From NCBI GenBank assembly GCA_009760855.2, contig WPIO01000058.1, positions 1,060,501 through 1,124,500 on the forward strand: DNA of 64,000 nt, written 5' to 3'. The translations under genes were made by a program, and so were the position numbers. The notes beneath the pieces were generated by a model that was not told the DNA's origin, did no database searches, and saw nothing but the letters and a program-made list of their open reading frames with translations. The stretch comes from Cristatella mucedo (taxonomy: Eukaryota; Bryozoa; Phylactolaemata; Cristatellidae). Below, piece by piece: positions 60,105-64,000 of the stretch (positions are counted from its first letter, which is position 1; each line of letters starts with the position of its first letter).

Positions 60105-60205
60105 CTTTTAACCACCAGGCTCTCTGGCTCTTGGTGTGCAGCACATGCAAAGCACCTGGATAGAGATTAACATCTCTTAGGGTACTATACAAATAAATAA
60201 AGTAT
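60105..60205 (+). mobile_element. SINE-1 tail copy, partial head
   Basis: GCAAAGCACCTGGATAGAGA, TTAACATCTCTTAGGGTACT, ATACAAATAAATAAAG; the head is poorly preserved. Confidence 0.65.
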
Positions 60206-60324
60206 TCATTCTACATCATATGGTGAGCATAGCTGGCATCGGCAGATGGCTTTCGACTTAGCTTGCAGGAGAATTGTAAGAATAACATAAGAATAAAATT
60301 CAATAGAATAATTATAAGATTAAT

Positions 60325-60786
60325 AATGTAATGTATCTCTGTCTGTACTTCACAAAGCCATAAAGACTATGTAGGTGTTACGCAGGAGAGTTTTACATAG
60401 CGCACTCACAGCCTAAGTGGCTTTTGGTATGCATTCGGTAGCCAACAGATTTCGTCTCACGCACCAAAGAGAAAGTGGGAAGGAGGCATAGCAGAGTCAG
60501 GAGAGCAGTTGAGGTAGTGAGTAGCACGGAAGTAGCAGCTCAGGACCGCTGGAAAGGATGTGCCATAGTCAGCAGTAGGAAAGTAGTTGTCGTTGCATAA
60601 GAGTTGTGGAAGCAAGTTCCACAGTATAGGACCGGCAGAGCTAAAGCTTCTGTCGCCAACGGTCTTTAAGCGGAGGAATGGAACAGCTAATTTATTGTCC
60701 ACACAGGACCTGAGGGTGCGAACAGGCTGAAACTGGTGCAGCAGTTCAGCTAGGTACGTAGGAGCCAAGCGAGGTGGGCCTTGTGA
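60325..60786 (-). mobile_element. LINE-A 3' end, 5'-truncated
   Basis: Tail TAATGTAATGTATCTCTGTC; coding remnant TYLAELLHQFQPVRTLRSCV, then LKTVGDRSFSSAGPILWN on the minus strand. It ends at the A-rich tail of another LINE-B. Confidence 0.87.
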
Positions 60787-60880
60787 AAAATAACAATAAT
60801 AATAACACACTTGATAAAGTGCCCTCAAAGAACTCAGTGTCTTTTCAGGCGCTTTACATTTGCTGCAAAATACATTGTCG
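60787..60880 (-). mobile_element. LINE-B tail fragment
   Basis: AACAATAATAATAACACACT, TGATAAAGTGCCCTCAAAGA, GGCGCTTTACATTTGCTGCA. Confidence 0.8.
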
Positions 60881-60884
60881 ATTT

Positions 60885-61982
60885 CTTTGCATTACATGCT
60901 TGCATAATGTCTTTCCATAAGTAAAGTATCATTTGCGGGACACATAATTTATCGCAAAGATACTCTATGGGATTTACTCGGGCAACTAACTCATGACTCG
61001 GGAAGCTACTTTACCAATGAGCCTTTCGGAAGCTTTCGCTGTATGCTTTCTGGTCAGTGTCATGCTGCCAAATGCAATCGTTTGTCAGATGAACTGTGGC
61101 ACCTGGAATCTCGGCCTTTTTTACCAGATGGATTTAAGCATGCTGGTCAGAAGTCAGTTAATATAGTACAGAATTCCAACAATAGCCGGGCACAAGACAC
61201 CTCATGCCATAACAAATCCGTCACACAATTTCACGGCTAGCTATAGTAAGGATGCTACATCTACGTCTGAACTTATGAATGTCCTTGGGAAGGCCGCAGT
61301 TACAGAAAAGAATGATAAGCATTTACATGTCGGTCCACAGGGCTCGACTACAGTCGTCTGCCGGTGGTGGGCGTGGTCCCGTGCACACCGAAGCCGATTG
61401 CTTCAGTGTCGCTCGGTAAGGTCGGTAAGCAGAAGCTTGCGCTTGCGGCCACCATTTTTGAATGCTTGCCGTGCCTGGCAAGCCTTCGGTGCTCGGCGCC
61501 CAGCATTCGCCGCAGGACCACAGCGGGCGCCAGCAGCTAAAGCAGCAAGCTTCCTCATTGACGCTTTCCAATAAGTCGTCCAGCCTGGTCAGCTTCCTAG
61601 GCCGATCTCAGTGCAGGTCTGCTATCCTTGCCCTACGCTTTGAGCTTTTTAAGATTGTGGCTCATGCTCTGCGACTGATTGTAAGAGTCCGCGAACTACT
61701 TATTGGTTGCTTAGGCCTATTTCATGCAGTCGTCCTTTGGTGGTCTATTGTCGTACTGTTGACTTTCTAGGCTCCGTGGACTTGGTGCCTAAACGAGCTG
61801 AAAGAAATCGTCATTCTGTAGTAGGGTAGGAAAACTTTTGCCCACAGCGACCGTGCAAGCATGAGATAGCTCACATGCAGCAAAACGCTAAATAACGTCG
61901 AGCCTATTAGACCCTGAAGCGTCCCATTAAAATACCCAAATTCCTTAGTCCACGTCATTCGTAGAGCTTTACGTCAGAACTA

Positions 61983-61985
<3 letters not shown>
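60885..61985. other. Intergenic, no recognised gene
   Basis: ORFs near 61275-61770 lack domains. Confidence 0.5.
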
Positions 61986-61988
<3 letters not shown>

Positions 61989-62030
<42 letters not shown>

Positions 62031-62041
62031 CACACACGCGT

Positions 62042-62085
<44 letters not shown>

Positions 62086-62086
62086 C
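61989..62086 (+). repeat. Compound (TA)n(CA)n(TA)n microsatellite
   Basis: TA repeat, ACACACGCGTGCACACAC, CA repeat, then TATATATATA. Confidence 0.97.
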
Positions 62087-62343
62087 CAGGCGCTGTACTA
62101 CTTGTTAATTGCTGCAGGCGAAGCAATAGCCCAGGGTAAATGATATCGTGGATGAAGGCTAGCATGCGAGAGCGAATGGGAAGGCGTTCGGGGTCACCCA
62201 GCCAGTAGAATCTCGGTTTAGTAGCAAACAAACAAGACAAGCTCACGAGGGGCGCCGGGGGGGGGAAAGGAAGAGCTCTTTCAGAGCAATGCAGACACTC
62301 GTACTGCCGAGCTGACACTCGCGGCATCTATCACTATCCGCTT

Positions 62344-62389
62344 GCATCAGCAGACCGGGCATGACTCAGCATGCCCGGTCTGCTGACGC
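62344..62389. repeat. 20-bp hairpin downstream of chondroitin synthase
   Basis: GCATCAGCAGACCGGGCATG (62344-62363), 6-base spacer, then CATGCCCGGTCTGCTGACGC (62370-62389); one mismatch, which is a G-U pair in one RNA sense. Confidence 0.93.
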
Positions 62390-62456
62390 ATGCCCTGGAT
62401 GCCGTCCCTGCCACGTGATCGAAAAAACCAAGTTGACAACCAGCGGTGCCCGGACA

Positions 62457-62462
62457 TTTAAT
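62457..62462 (-). promoter_or_regulatory. Variant poly(A) signal candidate
   Basis: ATTAAA on the minus strand, 28 bases past the chondroitin synthase stop. Placement is short but possible. Confidence 0.3.
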
Positions 62463-62489
62463 CGTCCGAATAAATATGTATGCGTAGCC

Positions 62490-64000
62490 CTAGGGCCTCC
62501 TACTAGAGTAGCTCAGCAGAGGGACGGCCGTCCTGCGCGAGCCGTCGCCGCCAGTGCTCGGCTGCCGCTCGAGCTCGTCGAACAGGGTGCCCACCGACGC
62601 CAGCTGAGACGTCAGGCTGCCGTGGCACATGCGCAACTGCGCGGCGCCTAGCTCCGAGCTGCACGCCATCGGATGGTAGACGTGAACAAGGCCGTGGTCG
62701 GCCGCTCGGAAAACGCCCAGGCCGCTGAGGCCAACCACACCATCGTACACGTCGACGTCCTCGTTGCCCCAGCCTTCAATGGTCAAGTTGAAGCCGCCGC
62801 TCGCGTCCAGATCCTGCTTGTAGATGCACGCGATGCCGAAGCCGTAGTGGCGGAAAAAGCCGGCCGCCTCGCCGCGGTCGCCGGAGTCGCAGCCGCCGTC
62901 GCCGACGCTGCGGCCGCACGCCGCCTCGGCTGCTGCGCGGTACTGGCTGAAGACGATCGGGAAGTACGCCTGCGCACCTCTCCGAGCGCCGGCCGCGGCT
63001 CGCCGAAGCGCCTCGGCGTCGAACTGGATGTCGACGTCGATGAACAGCAGGAGGTCGTCGGGAGCGCAGCGCGAGGCCCCGAGCTGCAGAGCGCGGCCGC
63101 GCGAGAATCGGCCGGTGGCTCGAACCACGTCGACCATTGCGTCACCGAGACGTCCGCTCACAGCTGAGGCGGCTAGCCGCCTCAGCTGCTCGACTCGGTC
63201 CAGCAAGAGCAGCTCGTCGTCCGGCGTGCCTCCGCCGAAGGCGACGATGAGCAGGCGTGCTCGCACGCTCTCGACAGGCCGTCCGCCGCCTCCTCCATCG
63301 CGTCCATCGGCGCCCAGGCACACGTCGGCGTAGTTGCGAAGGAAGCGTGACAGCTGAGCCGGCCGGCCCAGCAAGGGCACGATCATGACCAGACCGACTC
63401 GGTCCGAGGCGTCCAAGCCCGGCGGCGGCAGCAGCCGTTGCGCCGCCGGGCCTGACGGTGGCAGGAGGCCGCTCACGACCGATCCGGCCAGATCGGACAG
63501 CTTGTCCTTGATGTAGCTGCTCCACGTGTCGGAGGGCCGCTCCACCACAACTGCAGCCACAGCCGCTGCTGCCGCAGCCACCTCTGCAGCGGCGTCGCTC
63601 TGAGGGCGGGCAGGAGCCACGAGCCGGGCTTCCGCTTCGCCGAGCGGCACGCGAATGAACAGCTGCCTGCGCACCGAGCGCCGACCGCCGGCGCCTCCGC
63701 GCTGGTACGACAGCTGCACGTCGAGCATGACGCGGACGTCGCTGTCGCCGCCGGCCGGGACCTGCCAGAAGCCTCGGTGCAGCTGTGTGAGCTGCGTCGA
63801 GCTGCCGGCGCCGCGGCGCTCGGCGTGCTTGCCGAGAATCTCTGCCGCCTGCCACTGAATGCTCTTGAGAAACGGCTGCAGCGGCTTGGGCAGCGCACGG
63901 CGAGGGCCGCCCGGTGCGAGGCTATAGAGGTCGCGAGCGCTGAACGCCTCCCAGGGCAGCTGCTCGACGGCTGCCGAGGCGCCTCCGCGAGGTGGCTCCG
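62490..64000 (-). CDS. Chondroitin sulfate synthase, C-terminal half (partial)
   Basis: The CHSY family are Golgi type II membrane enzymes that polymerise chondroitin. The C-terminal GT7-like domain transfers GalNAc, and an N-terminal GT31-like domain, here outside the window, transfers GlcA. The frame is open from the window edge to TAG at 62490, 502 residues with no intron. In order: WEAFSARDLYSLAPGGPRRA (about 40 residues before the linker), an Ala/Val-rich insert, VGLVMIVPLLGRPAQLSRFL (start of the GT fold), TGRFSRGRALQLGA, LLLFIDVDIQF with the DVD metal-binding motif, YFPIVFSQY, FFRHYGFGIACIYKQDL, GGFNLTIEGWGNEDVDVYDG, and HVYHPMACS with a final Cys in MCHGS. The residues around DVD and GWG.EDVD are intact, so the domain looks active. 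Whether it is CHSY1/3-like or the CHPF partner cannot be settled from this half. Internal ATG at 63728 is not the start. Confidence 0.93.
   Translation of the reverse strand, partial: EPPRGGASAAVEQLPWEAFSARDLYSLAPGGPRRALPKPLQPFLKSIQWQAAEILGKHAERRGAGSSTQLTQLHRGFWQVPAGGDSDVRVMLDVQLSYQRGGAGGRRSVRRQLFIRVPLGEAEARLVAPARPQSDAAAEVAAAAAAVAAVVVERPSDTWSSYIKDKLSDLAGSVVSGLLPPSGPAAQRLLPPPGLDASDRVGLVMIVPLLGRPAQLSRFLRNYADVCLGADGRDGGGGGRPVESVRARLLIVAFGGGTPDDELLLLDRVEQLRRLAASAVSGRLGDAMVDVVRATGRFSRGRALQLGASRCAPDDLLLFIDVDIQFDAEALRRAAAGARRGAQAYFPIVFSQYRAAAEAACGRSVGDGGCDSGDRGEAAGFFRHYGFGIACIYKQDLDASGGFNLTIEGWGNEDVDVYDGVVGLSGLGVFRAADHGLVHVYHPMACSSELGAAQLRMCHGSLTSQLASVGTLFDELERQPSTGGDGSRRTAVPLLSYSSRRP

Noticed and set aside
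58757-60192. Protein genes in the long GC-rich ORFs
   Set aside because: ORFs overlap on both strands, show no domain and no consistent start or splice context; high GC explains their length.

Overview
This is nuclear DNA from an animal, most likely an invertebrate bilaterian. The evidence is GT-AG spliced genes, a metazoan chromatin-remodelling subunit, a chondroitin synthase, L2/CR1-like LINEs, tRNA-derived SINEs, Tc1/mariner remnants and long microsatellites. I cannot name the species.

Two host genes are recognisable, both on the minus strand. (1) An SS18 (SYT, BAF/SWI-SNF subunit) orthologue runs from its start codon at 28723 down to its stop at 3075. Six core exons join in perfect reading phase: 28723-28655, 26711-26635, 21653-21563, 21436-21364, 14013-13777 and 3964-3075. 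They give 478 residues: an N-terminal SNH domain and a long Gln/Gly/Met-rich tail that contains an 11-copy, 27-bp coding minisatellite. Two further open segments (17014/17011-16854 and 16619-16505) have splice signals and phases that make them a frame-preserving cassette pair, adding 91 residues. (2) At the right edge, 64000-62490 is the C-terminal half of a chondroitin sulfate synthase (CHSY-type, GT7-like GalNAc-transferase domain), open across the window edge and uninterrupted by introns.

The rest is mostly transposon-derived or anonymous. LINE family A (endonuclease and RT; best copy about 7000-11452) and family B (tail ending in a GCGCC...GGCGC motif and ATT repeats) have inserted into each other. 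B sits in A with a 6-bp duplication (AAGGCT), A sits in B with a 5-bp duplication (ACTTG), and an inverted piece of A sits in A. SINE-1 has a tRNA-like head and a tail resembling that of LINE-B, which suggests it borrows the LINE-B machinery. SINE-2 is a second tRNA-derived family with its own tail and several copies at 39-42 kb. A decayed Tc1 transposase and a 474-bp pogo-like MITE are also present.

Layout: 0-1.6 kb LINE-A and SINE-1; 2.8-28.7 kb SS18 with TE-filled introns; 28.7-62.3 kb intergenic DNA with LINE, SINE and MITE copies, microsatellites, hairpins and GC-rich unassigned blocks (48-52 kb and 58-60 kb); 62.5-64 kb chondroitin synthase. All LINE copies are broken by stops, frameshifts or truncation. 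I found no prokaryote-style operon, CRISPR array or defence system.
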